Positions 17,000-25,609 of a DNA stretch of 64,000 nt are shown here, piece after piece. Below the pieces are notes generated by a model. The model made no database searches. It was given only the letters and a program-made list of their open reading frames with translations, and was not told the origin of the DNA. Every line of letters begins with the position of its first letter. The stretch's first letter is position 1. The DNA lies in NCBI RefSeq assembly GCF_015330165.1, contig NZ_JADDXT010000002.1, positions 1,610,504-1,674,503 on the forward strand, written 5' to 3'. Source of the DNA: Zobellia roscoffensis. GTDB taxonomy: Bacteria; Bacteroidota; Bacteroidia; Flavobacteriales; Flavobacteriaceae. A program made the translations under genes and the position numbers.

Positions 17000-18260
17000 A
17001 AGGACCGTGTTCTGATAGTACTTCACGCTTTTCGGAAGTATCGTTCAAGATAAATATTTTATAGGATGCGCCTCCTTTTTCAACCCGTAGAACAATATGT
17101 CCGTTATGGCTTTTATACTGGTCGAGTCTGCCGCCAATCACATCTTTGTTGGCTTGTAAAAGAACAGTGCTGAAAATGTCTCGTTCACCCGGATAAAGTT
17201 CTTTTGAAGTTATACGTCTTAAGACCTCTTCGCCCGGGTGGTCGCTAGACCAGTTTTGCTGAATCCAGACGCGTGGACGTAGGGTGCGCACGTAAAATGT
17301 GTTTTGTGAATCGCGGTTGCCATGATGATTTAAAGTTGCGACATCTACCGAACCAACAATAGGCGCTATGTTGGATTCTACCGAGTGAATATTGATGCCT
17401 CCAAAAGCGTTAATCCCGCTGATATCACCTCCTGTGAAATAATCAAAATTACCATAGCTAATCTTAAGGCAAGTGCTTAATGGGTTCTCTCCAGGATATT
17501 CACCTTCTTTAAAAATGGAAAATGTACGGTTCTTTTCTCCGGTCCAAATCTCACCGTTCACCGCTATATTCTGAATATTGAAATCAGGAAAATCTTTTTG
17601 TTTTGTTTTAAGGGCTATTTGATTCAGCTGACCAGCTTCAAAGACTTCATATTGTAGCCCATTAGTTTTTGCTTGGAAATTAATAAAGTTCCAATAGTTT
17701 TTAAGCGTAGCTATCGTTCCATAAGCATCGTTCTTATCTATTTTTGATTGAATTTCTACGTTTTTTAGGTCAACAGGATAAGAATCGCCGCGATCAAGCA
17801 TGGTTTTTATTGGTAGGTGGTGGCCTACTTCTGTAATTCCTGTTAAGTAGTAATTTCCGTTTTCAGCCTTTTTTCGATTCACATCCATTTCACCAAAATG
17901 GTCGTCATGATAATGGGTGAGAAGCGCATAATCTAACTGCGGAGTTTTGTTTTTGGGTGTAAATTGATGAATGTAATCTACAATCCATTCAGGCGCCGAT
18001 TTAGAATTGTTAGGCATCAATTTGGCATTTCTAGCGGAAAGGGTTCGTTCATGCGTTTCGGACATGTCACCAGCGTCTACTAAAAGCGTTGTTCCGTCCG
18101 GAAGTATAAAATAGGCAGCATTGCCTCTTCCGGTGTTGATGTGGTGTATGTCTAACATACCTTCTTGCCAAGGGGGCAGTTCGGAAAAAAATTGCTGGGC
18201 ACAAACTGTAGTGCCCAGCAAAAAAGAGAGTAAAACGAAACTAAAATTGAAAAAATTCAT
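16986..18260 (-). CDS. Secreted metallo-beta-lactamase-fold hydrolase (ComEC C-domain-like)
   Basis: 424 residues with a signal peptide (cleavage after T-V-C-A, about 21). The metal motif T-H-Y-H-D-D-H (His116, His118, Asp120, His121) is intact and a further N-H-H-G lies in the second half. It resembles the hydrolase domain of ComEC/Rec2-type proteins but has no competence channel. It starts directly after the phosphodiesterase stop (adjacent bases) and overlaps the PbfA-like gene. A phosphodiesterase or phosphonate-ester hydrolase role is plausible by context (PhnP is also of this fold) but is not shown by sequence. Confidence 0.75.
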   Translation of the reverse strand: MNFFNFSFVLLSFLLGTTVCAQQFFSELPPWQEGMLDIHHINTGRGNAAYFILPDGTTLLVDAGDMSETHERTLSARNAKLMPNNSKSAPEWIVDYIHQFTPKNKTPQLDYALLTHYHDDHFGEMDVNRKKAENGNYYLTGITEVGHHLPIKTMLDRGDSYPVDLKNVEIQSKIDKNDAYGTIATLKNYWNFINFQAKTNGLQYEVFEAGQLNQIALKTKQKDFPDFNIQNIAVNGEIWTGEKNRTFSIFKEGEYPGENPLSTCLKISYGNFDYFTGGDISGINAFGGINIHSVESNIAPIVGSVDVATLNHHGNRDSQNTFYVRTLRPRVWIQQNWSSDHPGEEVLRRITSKELYPGERDIFSTVLLQANKDVIGGRLDQYKSHNGHIVLRVEKGGASYKIFILNDTSEKREVLSEHGPYESK

Positions 18261-19907
18261 TTAATCGGTCATCAATAACGGTTGAGATAATATCTGTTTG
18301 GCAGCATCGCCTTCTTCTACAAAAACGTCTAACCATCCATCGCCACCACCATTGAACCATAGTACTTTTATGGGGTGTATGCCTGGTTGTAAAGTGATGG
18401 TGCCATCTTTGGTCTTTACGCCATGATCACCATCATTGTCAACTACGAGTTCGTCATCAATAAAGAGTTTGCTACCGTCATCCGAACGAAGATAGAACCT
18501 GTAATTTTTTTCTTTTTCTATCTCTATTCTAGAAGTGAACCTCACCGTTGTGTTGCTCTTGATCTTTTCTTTTATTTCATCTGAGGCAATTTCAGAAGTA
18601 GTGCCTTTCAAATCTGGTTTTTTAGTGCTTAAGGCTGGAATAAAAGTGAGATTATCCATATAAAAAATCTCGTAGTTTACTGGTTTTACTGCTTTTTTAG
18701 GTTGTATCCTGAAATATCCTTCGGCAACAGGGCTACTGATTTTATTATTTGTAAATAAGGCACTTTTAACTACGGTGTTATTCGTTAAGCGGAAAGGTTT
18801 ATTGTAAATGGCCGAAGCTTTGGTAGGCAATGAACCATCCAAGGTATACCTAATGGTTCCCTCTTCGTTCATATTTTTGATTTCAACGGAAGTAGATTCT
18901 GTGAAAAGTCCGCCTGCTTTTTTATATCCTTCCGATTTAGGAAAGATAACGGGTTCTTTTAGCTGTTCTAGAACGGTGTATTGGTCCTCTATTTCATAAC
19001 CTTCAAAAGCAGATGCAACAGGTTTGCCGATCCACGCATGTGGCGTCTTAATTCCCAATGCAAAGGCTACCGTCGCTGCGTTATCATACTGGTAGACAGG
19101 GTGGGTAATTTTATGGTTTTTCTTGACTCCCTTTCCCCAAACGATAAAGGGAATTTCAATTTCTTGAAGAGACTCGCCGCCATGCCCTTTTCCTAAACCA
19201 CCATGATCGGCACTAACGATAACCAAGGTTTTGTCCCCAATACCGGCTGTTTTAATTGCGTCCATAACTTCTTTAAGAAGTTTATCCGATTTTTCAACGG
19301 ATTCGTAATAATGTGGGGTGCCATGGCCGTACTCGTGGCCCGCATGATCTACATGGTCAAAATGTATAAAAGTGAGTTTTGGTTTTTTTCCTTTGATATA
19401 ATCACTTGCCAAAACTGCTGTTTCGTCCTCCGTTTCCGGGCTCACATCATAATCAACGGCACTTTTTTCGAACAATCTTCCAAAACCGCCCCAATGATAA
19501 ATAGCTCCTATTTCTGAGGAAGCAATTTGGTCATTGGTCAATTGAAAAATGGTAGGGAATATAAACTCTTCACTTTGTGTAACCGCGGGAAGCGTAAAAT
19601 TATCACGTTCCCAGGCGTTGGAGGTGATGCCGTGCTGCTCTGGTCCAGCACCCATAATCATACTGGCCCAATTGGTACTTGAACTGGTAGGGAGAACGGC
19701 CCTGGCATGCATTGAGTAAGCACCTTCTTGTATCAGTCGGTCAAAGGTTGGTGTAGCTGCATTTTGCAAACCGTCTGGGCTTAGCCCATCAAAACCTATG
19801 ACCACTACGTGTTCTATTCCTGAGTTCTGTAACTCTTGACTCACAACCCTTGTGGAGCATATTCCGCAGAATGCTAATACTGGTATGAGTAATTTAAGTA
19901 GTTTCAT
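18261..19907 (-). CDS. Alkaline-phosphatase-superfamily phosphodiesterase with CHB_HEX-like and PA14-like modules
   Basis: 548 residues, signal peptide about 1-23. The catalytic part resembles nucleotide pyrophosphatase/phosphodiesterase and phosphonoacetate hydrolase enzymes: Asp40 in G-F-D-G-L, a P-T-S-S-S-T-N segment (73-79) where the nucleophile would be Ser76 rather than the usual Thr, and A-D-H-G-G plus G-K-G-H-G near residue 235. A Y-T-L-D-G-S-x-P-T motif (about 355) marks a chitobiase-C-like module, and the C-terminal about 130 residues (S-D-D-G-S-K-L-F-I-D) are PA14-like, which often bind carbohydrate. This suggests action on a phosphorylated or phosphonylated glycan or lipid at the cell surface. 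Follows susD after 77 bp that contain a hairpin. Confidence 0.8.
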   Translation of the reverse strand: MKLLKLLIPVLAFCGICSTRVVSQELQNSGIEHVVVIGFDGLSPDGLQNAATPTFDRLIQEGAYSMHARAVLPTSSSTNWASMIMGAGPEQHGITSNAWERDNFTLPAVTQSEEFIFPTIFQLTNDQIASSEIGAIYHWGGFGRLFEKSAVDYDVSPETEDETAVLASDYIKGKKPKLTFIHFDHVDHAGHEYGHGTPHYYESVEKSDKLLKEVMDAIKTAGIGDKTLVIVSADHGGLGKGHGGESLQEIEIPFIVWGKGVKKNHKITHPVYQYDNAATVAFALGIKTPHAWIGKPVASAFEGYEIEDQYTVLEQLKEPVIFPKSEGYKKAGGLFTESTSVEIKNMNEEGTIRYTLDGSLPTKASAIYNKPFRLTNNTVVKSALFTNNKISSPVAEGYFRIQPKKAVKPVNYEIFYMDNLTFIPALSTKKPDLKGTTSEIASDEIKEKIKSNTTVRFTSRIEIEKEKNYRFYLRSDDGSKLFIDDELVVDNDGDHGVKTKDGTITLQPGIHPIKVLWFNGGGDGWLDVFVEEGDAAKQILSQPLLMTD

Positions 19908-19927
19908 CTATGTTACGTTTTAAAAAT

Positions 19928-19960
19928 ACTATTGTCTCGATTACAAACCGAGACAATAGT
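19928..19960 (-). promoter_or_regulatory. Intra-operon hairpin between susD and the phosphodiesterase gene
   Basis: Perfect 12-bp arms (19928-19939, 19949-19960) around a 9-nt loop. In the minus (transcribed) direction it is followed by ATTTTT. It looks like a leaky terminator or RNA-stability element inside the operon, which would give more susCD than enzyme message. Confidence 0.65.
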
Positions 19961-19984
19961 TATTCTTGTTTAGAAGGGATTTTC

Positions 19985-21430
19985 TTAATACCTGGTTCCA
20001 GTTTCCCACCAACCCTTAGCGTTAATGTTGTCACCACCAATAGCTTCTACTGCAGCTTTATAGTTTATTTCGTTCAATGTTTGCTCAGAAGAAGGATATA
20101 GGAATCTTACTGGGTAAAGACCTTGGTTTTCATTGTCTGGCCCAGCTTCAAGTTCAGGTAAACCGGTTCTTCTGTAATCAAACCAACCTTGGTAATCTAC
20201 ATTCCAAAGAGCAAGTGTTTTTTGGGTCATCAACAATTCTATACTTCCATCGTATGCCACGGAAGGCTGAGCCAAATAGGCGTCAATAACCGTGTCGTCC
20301 GTTACACCCCAATACTTCATGCTTTGGCGAATACCTTCATTGTAAAAAGTTTCGGCATCACCGGAAATAAATCCTCTTTCTGCCGCTTCGGCCAATATAA
20401 AGTTTACCTCAGAACTTTTAATAATATAAGCCTCAGCTTCAGTTCTGGAAAAGTAAAACAATTCAACATCTAAACGGCTAGGACTATTAGCATCGTCATA
20501 CGCTCTAGCGTTATCCTGATTCAAGCCAATAGGTATGCCCACATATTCTCCATCACTGTTACGATCAAACCAAATATCCAATCTAGGGTCGTTAAAACGG
20601 GTAAGGTATTCCAGTCCGGTGGTACACAAACTTTTCTCGTCAAAACCACCGATTCGACCTGTACTTTCTGGCCAAGAATCGGTATTTGAAGTGCCGCTGA
20701 AAGTTAGGGTAGCATTATCATCGTTGGTCATGATATAATTGCCGGCACTAACAATGGCTTGCATTTCGGCGGAAACATCTCTTTGTTTTGAGATTCTCAA
20801 CAAGTAGCGTAAGCGAAGTGAATTTGCTAGTTTTCTCCATTTTGAGGCATCGCCATCAAAAATAACATCTCCTGTTGAACCTGTTATGGCTTCACCCAAG
20901 GCCAAAGCAGCATCGGCATCCACTAAATCTTGGAGAACACCGTTGTAAACCGTTTCTTGGTCATCATATTTTGGAGTAAAAACTGCATCTGTTTTTCCGG
21001 TAATGGCTTCCGTGTAAGGAACGTTCGCATACAAATCGGTTAAGTTGGCGTAACAAAGTGCTCTTAAGGTTAAGGCTATACCTTCATACGTACTGTTCTT
21101 GGTTTCCTCAGCTCTAGAGATTTCTAAAATGTCCGTTACTTCGGGCAAAATCTGATAGAAAAAATTCCATAGACCTTGATCTCCCCATTCAAATTGGCCA
21201 AAACCGGGGAAGTTGTTCTTTGCCATTAACTGTGTAAGGGTATTTCCGTCTGAATACCCTTCGGAAGTTAAAGTACGGACAATATCGGAAGTAGCCGTAG
21301 CGGTAAGTAAATCGGCACTTACCATTTCGGGGGCATTGGGGTTTGAGTTTGTTTCTTCAAAATCTGCTGTACAGCCTGTTAAGCTTAAGCCCGTAAGAAG
21401 AATTATGGTGAATATTTTTGATGTTTTCAT
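19985..21430 (-). CDS. SusD/RagB-family nutrient-binding outer-membrane lipoprotein
   Basis: 481-residue lipoprotein (L-S-L-T-G-C, Cys20) of the SusD-like class. It has the N-terminal T-N-S-N-P-N-A-P segment, helical TPR-like repeats and the conserved C-terminal Y-P-x-R-F-L-Y-P-x-x-E region. It caps the neighbouring SusC pore and binds the substrate at the cell surface. The smaller size resembles the SusD-like_2 subgroup, which includes receptors for non-starch ligands. It starts 31 bp after the susC stop. Confidence 0.9.
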   Translation of the reverse strand: MKTSKIFTIILLTGLSLTGCTADFEETNSNPNAPEMVSADLLTATATSDIVRTLTSEGYSDGNTLTQLMAKNNFPGFGQFEWGDQGLWNFFYQILPEVTDILEISRAEETKNSTYEGIALTLRALCYANLTDLYANVPYTEAITGKTDAVFTPKYDDQETVYNGVLQDLVDADAALALGEAITGSTGDVIFDGDASKWRKLANSLRLRYLLRISKQRDVSAEMQAIVSAGNYIMTNDDNATLTFSGTSNTDSWPESTGRIGGFDEKSLCTTGLEYLTRFNDPRLDIWFDRNSDGEYVGIPIGLNQDNARAYDDANSPSRLDVELFYFSRTEAEAYIIKSSEVNFILAEAAERGFISGDAETFYNEGIRQSMKYWGVTDDTVIDAYLAQPSVAYDGSIELLMTQKTLALWNVDYQGWFDYRRTGLPELEAGPDNENQGLYPVRFLYPSSEQTLNEINYKAAVEAIGGDNINAKGWWETGTRY

Positions 21431-21461
21431 CTTGAATAAATATTGTATTGATTAATTCTAT

Positions 21462-24400
21462 TTAGAACTCTATGTTTATATTAATACCATAGCTTCTTGT
21501 GCTTGGTAAGGCCATATCTTCTACACCGGGAACTACCGTTCCGCCTGAGAAAGAAATGGTTTCAGGGTCTACATGAGGATTCTCTGTCCACAAGGCTAGG
21601 TTACGTCCAACAAGAGAAATGCTTGCGGAAGCAATTGGAGTTTGAGCGAACATCTTTTTAGGGAAGTTGTAACCAAATTTCACTTCTCTCAGCTTAACAT
21701 AGCTAGCATCGTACATGGTAGTTTCTTCGTTACTCCGGTTATATACCGTAGAATAGTACCCTGATGCAGGAACATTGATGGTGTTTTCTTCATACACAGG
21801 ATTTTCTTCGGTTCCCGTATTAATAACACCTTCTGCCACAATTCCTGTTTCACGACCCTCAGTGGTAAAATCCAAAAGACCTGTAGTTCCACCAATGGAT
21901 ACTGTTCTAGAGTGGTAAACACCACCTTGCCGCCAATCAAAAAGAACACCTAGGTTAAGGTTTTTATAACGGAAACTGTTTTGAAGACCGACCATAAAAT
22001 CAGGATTATAGTTGCCCAAATTTCTAAGTTCACTGTCTCTTGAAGGTAGACCGGTATCTTGGTTAATAATCCATTTTCCAAAATGAGGACTGCTGGTATC
22101 GGTTACTTCTACGAAACCTGTGCCGTATAAGTCTCCCATTCTTTCACCTACTTCGGCACCTACGATAAGATAATTTTCTTTTATCTGATAAAAGTCGAGT
22201 CCCTCTGCAAGCTCTAAGATTTCACCTCTATTCGTGGTAAAGTTGATGTTTGTATTCCAAGTGAAATTCTCGGATTTTACGGGTGTTGCGTTTAAAGTAA
22301 TTTCAAGACCTTCATTTCTAACTTTACCAGCGTTGATCACTGTTTGATTGTAACCCGAAGTATTAGAAACAGGTAGTGAAATTATCTGGTTTTTTGTTTC
22401 CGACCTATATAATGCTAAATCTAAGCCCAAGCGATTGCTGAAGAATCTTAAATCGGCCCCAACTTCAAAGGAATTGGTTCTTTCTGGCTTTAAATCCGGT
22501 AATTTCAGTTCTGAAGGAGAATTTACTCTTGAAAAACCATTAAAGGTTGTTCCAAAGCCATATGTAGATAGTAAGTTGTAAGGATCGGTATCGTTACCTA
22601 CACTTGCCCAACCAGCTCTTAATTTTGCAAAAGTTATAGTTTCAGGAAAGGTGAACATATCCGATAGGATAAGGCTAAGCCCAGCTGAAGGATAAAAATA
22701 ACTACTGTTCTCTAGGGGAAGTGTAGAAGACCAGTCGTTTCTTCCGGTTACATCTAAAAATAGATAGTCTTTAAACCCAAAATTAGCGAAGGCGTACAAG
22801 CTGTTAATTTCCTTTTTGTCATCATAATCACTAGAAGTTAAAGGTTCCGCAGTGTTCCCAAAGTTATAGATGCCCGGTATGGATAGCGAGTTGGCACTTA
22901 TTCTCTGATATCTATTCTTAACAATACGGCTGTTACCGCCAACCGAAAGTCCTAAGTCAATATCTTCATTAAGTGAAGTATTGTAGCCAAGTAGAAAGTC
23001 TGTGTTCTGCTCAAAGGCATAGATGTTATCTTCTCTATACTGGCCTTTTGGAAACCGCTGTGTAGAATAAGCTCTTTTGCGCATGTTCAGTTCATTGGCA
23101 TAATCAAAACCGGTTCTGAACATAAAATCGAGACCCTTTGCCAATTTAATATCTGCGCGCATATTGGTAATCACACGGTCTTTATCAAGACTATTTGTGT
23201 TTTCATAAACGTTAAAGAAAGGGTTGTCATGATAGTTGTAATTGTAATTGTACTGTTGTACGCCTTCCAGACCCGGTTGCCAGTAGTCGCGAAGCGAGTT
23301 CATATCTAAATGCTGTCCGAACCAAATCCATAAATACATGATATTTTCTGTACCGTAAGAGTTTACAGGACGGTTGCCAGAGTTACTGTTTATATAATTC
23401 ATAGAACCCGAAACCTTAAGCCAATCTGTAAGTTGATATGAACCGTTTAATGCATAAGAACGTCTGTTGTAATCGGTATTGGGAACTATACCTTCGCTCT
23501 CCAAATCGGTAAATGATATTCTAAAATTACCTTTATCGTTTCCTCCTGTTAGAGCGATATTGTTACTAATGGTGTGACCTGTTTCAAAAAAACTTTTGAT
23601 ATTACCCGGTCTTGATAAAAAAGGAGTAGCGATAATTTCATCGGCAAAAGTACCGTCTGCATTCCTAGGTCGTACATGAACATCACCAGCACGCAAACCG
23701 CTTGTTGTAGGACTGTCGTGTTGTGCAATTAATTGGCCGTTTAAAGCAGGACCCCAACTTTCGTCAACATGATCGTTTACGCCTCCCGTTATGGAGCGGT
23801 TTTGACCACCATCTGCAAAAGCAAACTGACCGTTTGAACCTTGACCGTATTCATATTGGTACTCAGGAAATGTTAGAATAGACTCAAAAGTAGTGTTGTT
23901 CGTATATGAAACGCCTATCCCTTTATTGTTTTTCCCTGATTTTGTAGTAATTAATATAACTCCGTTCGCTCCTCTTGAGCCGTAAAGGGCTGTTGCGCTT
24001 GGGCCTTTTAAAACGTTCATGGTCTCAACGTCATCAGGGTTAATGTCTTGGGCGCCGTTTCCGTAATCTACTTCCATGTTTCCTTCGCTAGAGCGGCTGC
24101 TTACACTATTATTGATAGGAATTCCATCAACTACAAAAAGTGGTGAATTGGCATTTGGGCTTGGGTTTAAGGAGCTTTCACCACGGATTATAATTTGAGA
24201 AGATGAACCTACACCGGAATTACCACCGGTAACCTGTACCCCTGCAAGTTTACCTGCTAAGGAGTTCACAACATTAGTTTCTTTAGCCTTAGAAATTTCG
24301 TCTCCTGATACTTTCTGAACAGCATAAGCTAATTTTTTAGCTTCTCTTTTAATGCCCAAAGCGGTTACAACAACCTCTCCCAATTGCTCTGAGTTAGGTT

Positions 24401-24680
24401 GCAAAACGATGGTTGCTGTAGTTTTTCCCGAGGTGTCAAATTCAGAAGGGATGTATCCTAGGTAGGATACTACTAAAATTTCATTTCCTTCAGGTAGTTC
24501 TATACTGAAATTACCGTCAAAATCCGTTGCTACACCAGTTGCACTTCCTTTAATAACTAAGGATGCTCCCGGTAATGGTACTTGGTTTTCGTCTAGCACC
24601 GTTCCCGTAAAAGTAGTCTGTGCACGGGCGGCCAAACTGACCATTAATGCGAATAAGGTTAAAAGAAGTGTTCTTTTCAT
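21462..24680 (-). CDS. SusC/RagA-family TonB-linked outer-membrane transporter
   Basis: 1072 residues: signal peptide (1-20), carboxypeptidase-D-like regulatory domain (about 22-105, with V-L-D-E-N-Q-V-P-L-P-G-A), TonB box/plug region starting around 110 (G-E-V-V-V-T-A-L-G-I-K-R), plug motif containing V-D-G-I-P-I-N-N, and a C-terminal beta-barrel ending in I-N-I-E-F. It imports the substrate captured by SusD across the outer membrane. First gene of the six-gene phosphonate operon, divergent from the XRE-cupin regulator. Confidence 0.93.
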   Translation of the reverse strand: MKRTLLLTLFALMVSLAARAQTTFTGTVLDENQVPLPGASLVIKGSATGVATDFDGNFSIELPEGNEILVVSYLGYIPSEFDTSGKTTATIVLQPNSEQLGEVVVTALGIKREAKKLAYAVQKVSGDEISKAKETNVVNSLAGKLAGVQVTGGNSGVGSSSQIIIRGESSLNPSPNANSPLFVVDGIPINNSVSSRSSEGNMEVDYGNGAQDINPDDVETMNVLKGPSATALYGSRGANGVILITTKSGKNNKGIGVSYTNNTTFESILTFPEYQYEYGQGSNGQFAFADGGQNRSITGGVNDHVDESWGPALNGQLIAQHDSPTTSGLRAGDVHVRPRNADGTFADEIIATPFLSRPGNIKSFFETGHTISNNIALTGGNDKGNFRISFTDLESEGIVPNTDYNRRSYALNGSYQLTDWLKVSGSMNYINSNSGNRPVNSYGTENIMYLWIWFGQHLDMNSLRDYWQPGLEGVQQYNYNYNYHDNPFFNVYENTNSLDKDRVITNMRADIKLAKGLDFMFRTGFDYANELNMRKRAYSTQRFPKGQYREDNIYAFEQNTDFLLGYNTSLNEDIDLGLSVGGNSRIVKNRYQRISANSLSIPGIYNFGNTAEPLTSSDYDDKKEINSLYAFANFGFKDYLFLDVTGRNDWSSTLPLENSSYFYPSAGLSLILSDMFTFPETITFAKLRAGWASVGNDTDPYNLLSTYGFGTTFNGFSRVNSPSELKLPDLKPERTNSFEVGADLRFFSNRLGLDLALYRSETKNQIISLPVSNTSGYNQTVINAGKVRNEGLEITLNATPVKSENFTWNTNINFTTNRGEILELAEGLDFYQIKENYLIVGAEVGERMGDLYGTGFVEVTDTSSPHFGKWIINQDTGLPSRDSELRNLGNYNPDFMVGLQNSFRYKNLNLGVLFDWRQGGVYHSRTVSIGGTTGLLDFTTEGRETGIVAEGVINTGTEENPVYEENTINVPASGYYSTVYNRSNEETTMYDASYVKLREVKFGYNFPKKMFAQTPIASASISLVGRNLALWTENPHVDPETISFSGGTVVPGVEDMALPSTRSYGININIEF

Positions 24681-24686
24681 TTTTTT

Positions 24687-24828
24687 CGTATTTGTAAACT
24701 TTGGTTAATTATTAGGCAACAAATATCTAATGAATAGGTTAAGCAAAATGTCATTAAATATTAAGTTATTGCAAGGTTTAAAGGAGTTTTATTATGAAAA
24801 GGTTATCTTAATGTTATTTACAAATACT
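24687..24828. promoter_or_regulatory. Operator pair (TATTTGTAAA / TTTACAAATA) in the susC leader
   Basis: Half-sites GTATTTGTAAA (24688-24698) and TTTACAAATAC (24817-24827) are inverted copies of one 10-11-mer. The same core occurs twice upstream of the MFS operon. One copy ends 8 bp before the susC start codon. A candidate susC promoter (TTTTG near 24744-24748, TATTTG near 24720-24725, both minus strand) lies between them. Likely a site for the neighbouring XRE-cupin regulator (inference). Confidence 0.5.
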
Positions 24829-24928
24829 CAATTAAAGATTTTGTACTTATGACGTCTAAATTGAAATATAGGTCGTGTAAAATGTCATGTTACCTGTGAG
24901 ATTTCAGTTACATATTTCAATTAAATAG

Positions 24929-24936
24929 TATGTTTG
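24929..24936 (+). promoter_or_regulatory. -7 element of the XRE-cupin regulator gene
   Basis: TATGTTTG is an exact TAnnTTTG match, 17 bp before the ATG at 24954. No good TTG box is seen 19 nt upstream, so activation or a weak promoter is possible. Confidence 0.5.
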
Positions 24937-24953
24937 TACTTTAAGTTTTAACT

Positions 24954-25520
24954 ATGGATGATTACCTGATAGGTATTGGAAAACGGATAAAAGAAATCCG
25001 AAAGGAAAGCAACAAAACCATAAGTGATATTGCGCGTGGTGCAGAGGTAACCGGTGGACTGATTTCAAGGATTGAAAATGGAAGAACCATACCATCTTTA
25101 CCCGTATTATTGAAAATAATAAGTTCATTGGAAATTGAAGTGACCGAGTTTTTCAATGGTATGCCACAGGTAAACGGGGCTAGCTATATAGTTTCGAGAA
25201 AAGAGGACAATTCTATAATTGAAAAAGAGGACACCGCAGTTGGTTTCAATTATACTTACATTTTTGGAAAACAGCTTTCTTCCTTAGGTTTTGAGACGGT
25301 TTTATTAGAGGTTCAACCCAACTCGGAACGTGATAAAGTCACTACAGATGCTTACGAGTTTAAGTATATGCTTACCGGTGAATGTTATTATATAATTGGA
25401 GAGGAAGAAGTGCTTTTGAAAGAAGGGGACTCTATTTTCTTTGATGGCCGTATTCCGCACGTTCCGGTTAACCGAAGTGATGCGTCAACTAAGATGTTGG
25501 TTATCTATTTTTTTATATAG
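24954..25520 (+). CDS. XRE-family transcriptional regulator with C-terminal cupin
   Basis: 188 residues: helix-turn-helix at about 8-62 (I-R-K-E-S-N-K-T-I-S-D-I-A, then G-L-I-S-R-I-E-N-G-R-T-I-P-S-L) and a small cupin domain at about 105-186 that probably senses a ligand. It lies between two minus-strand phosphonate operons, divergent from susC and convergent with the PhnX-like gene, and is the obvious local regulator. The shared TTTACAAATA sites upstream of both operons fit this. Whether it activates or represses cannot be told from sequence. Confidence 0.88.
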   Translation: MDDYLIGIGKRIKEIRKESNKTISDIARGAEVTGGLISRIENGRTIPSLPVLLKIISSLEIEVTEFFNGMPQVNGASYIVSRKEDNSIIEKEDTAVGFNYTYIFGKQLSSLGFETVLLEVQPNSERDKVTTDAYEFKYMLTGECYYIIGEEEVLLKEGDSIFFDGRIPHVPVNRSDASTKMLVIYFFI

Positions 25521-25544
25521 AGTTTTAATGATGCGTATAAAACA

Positions 25545-25579
25545 AAACGATCCGTTACCAGTTTGGTAACGGATCGTTT
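25545..25579. terminator. Terminator between the regulator and the PhnX-like gene
   Basis: Perfect 16-bp arms (25545-25560, 25564-25579) with a 3-nt loop, between two convergent genes. T-rich flanks are short on both sides, so it may serve both directions. Confidence 0.75.
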
Positions 25580-25609
25580 GTTGTAGCCCTATACCGCTAC
25601 GGTAGCAAC

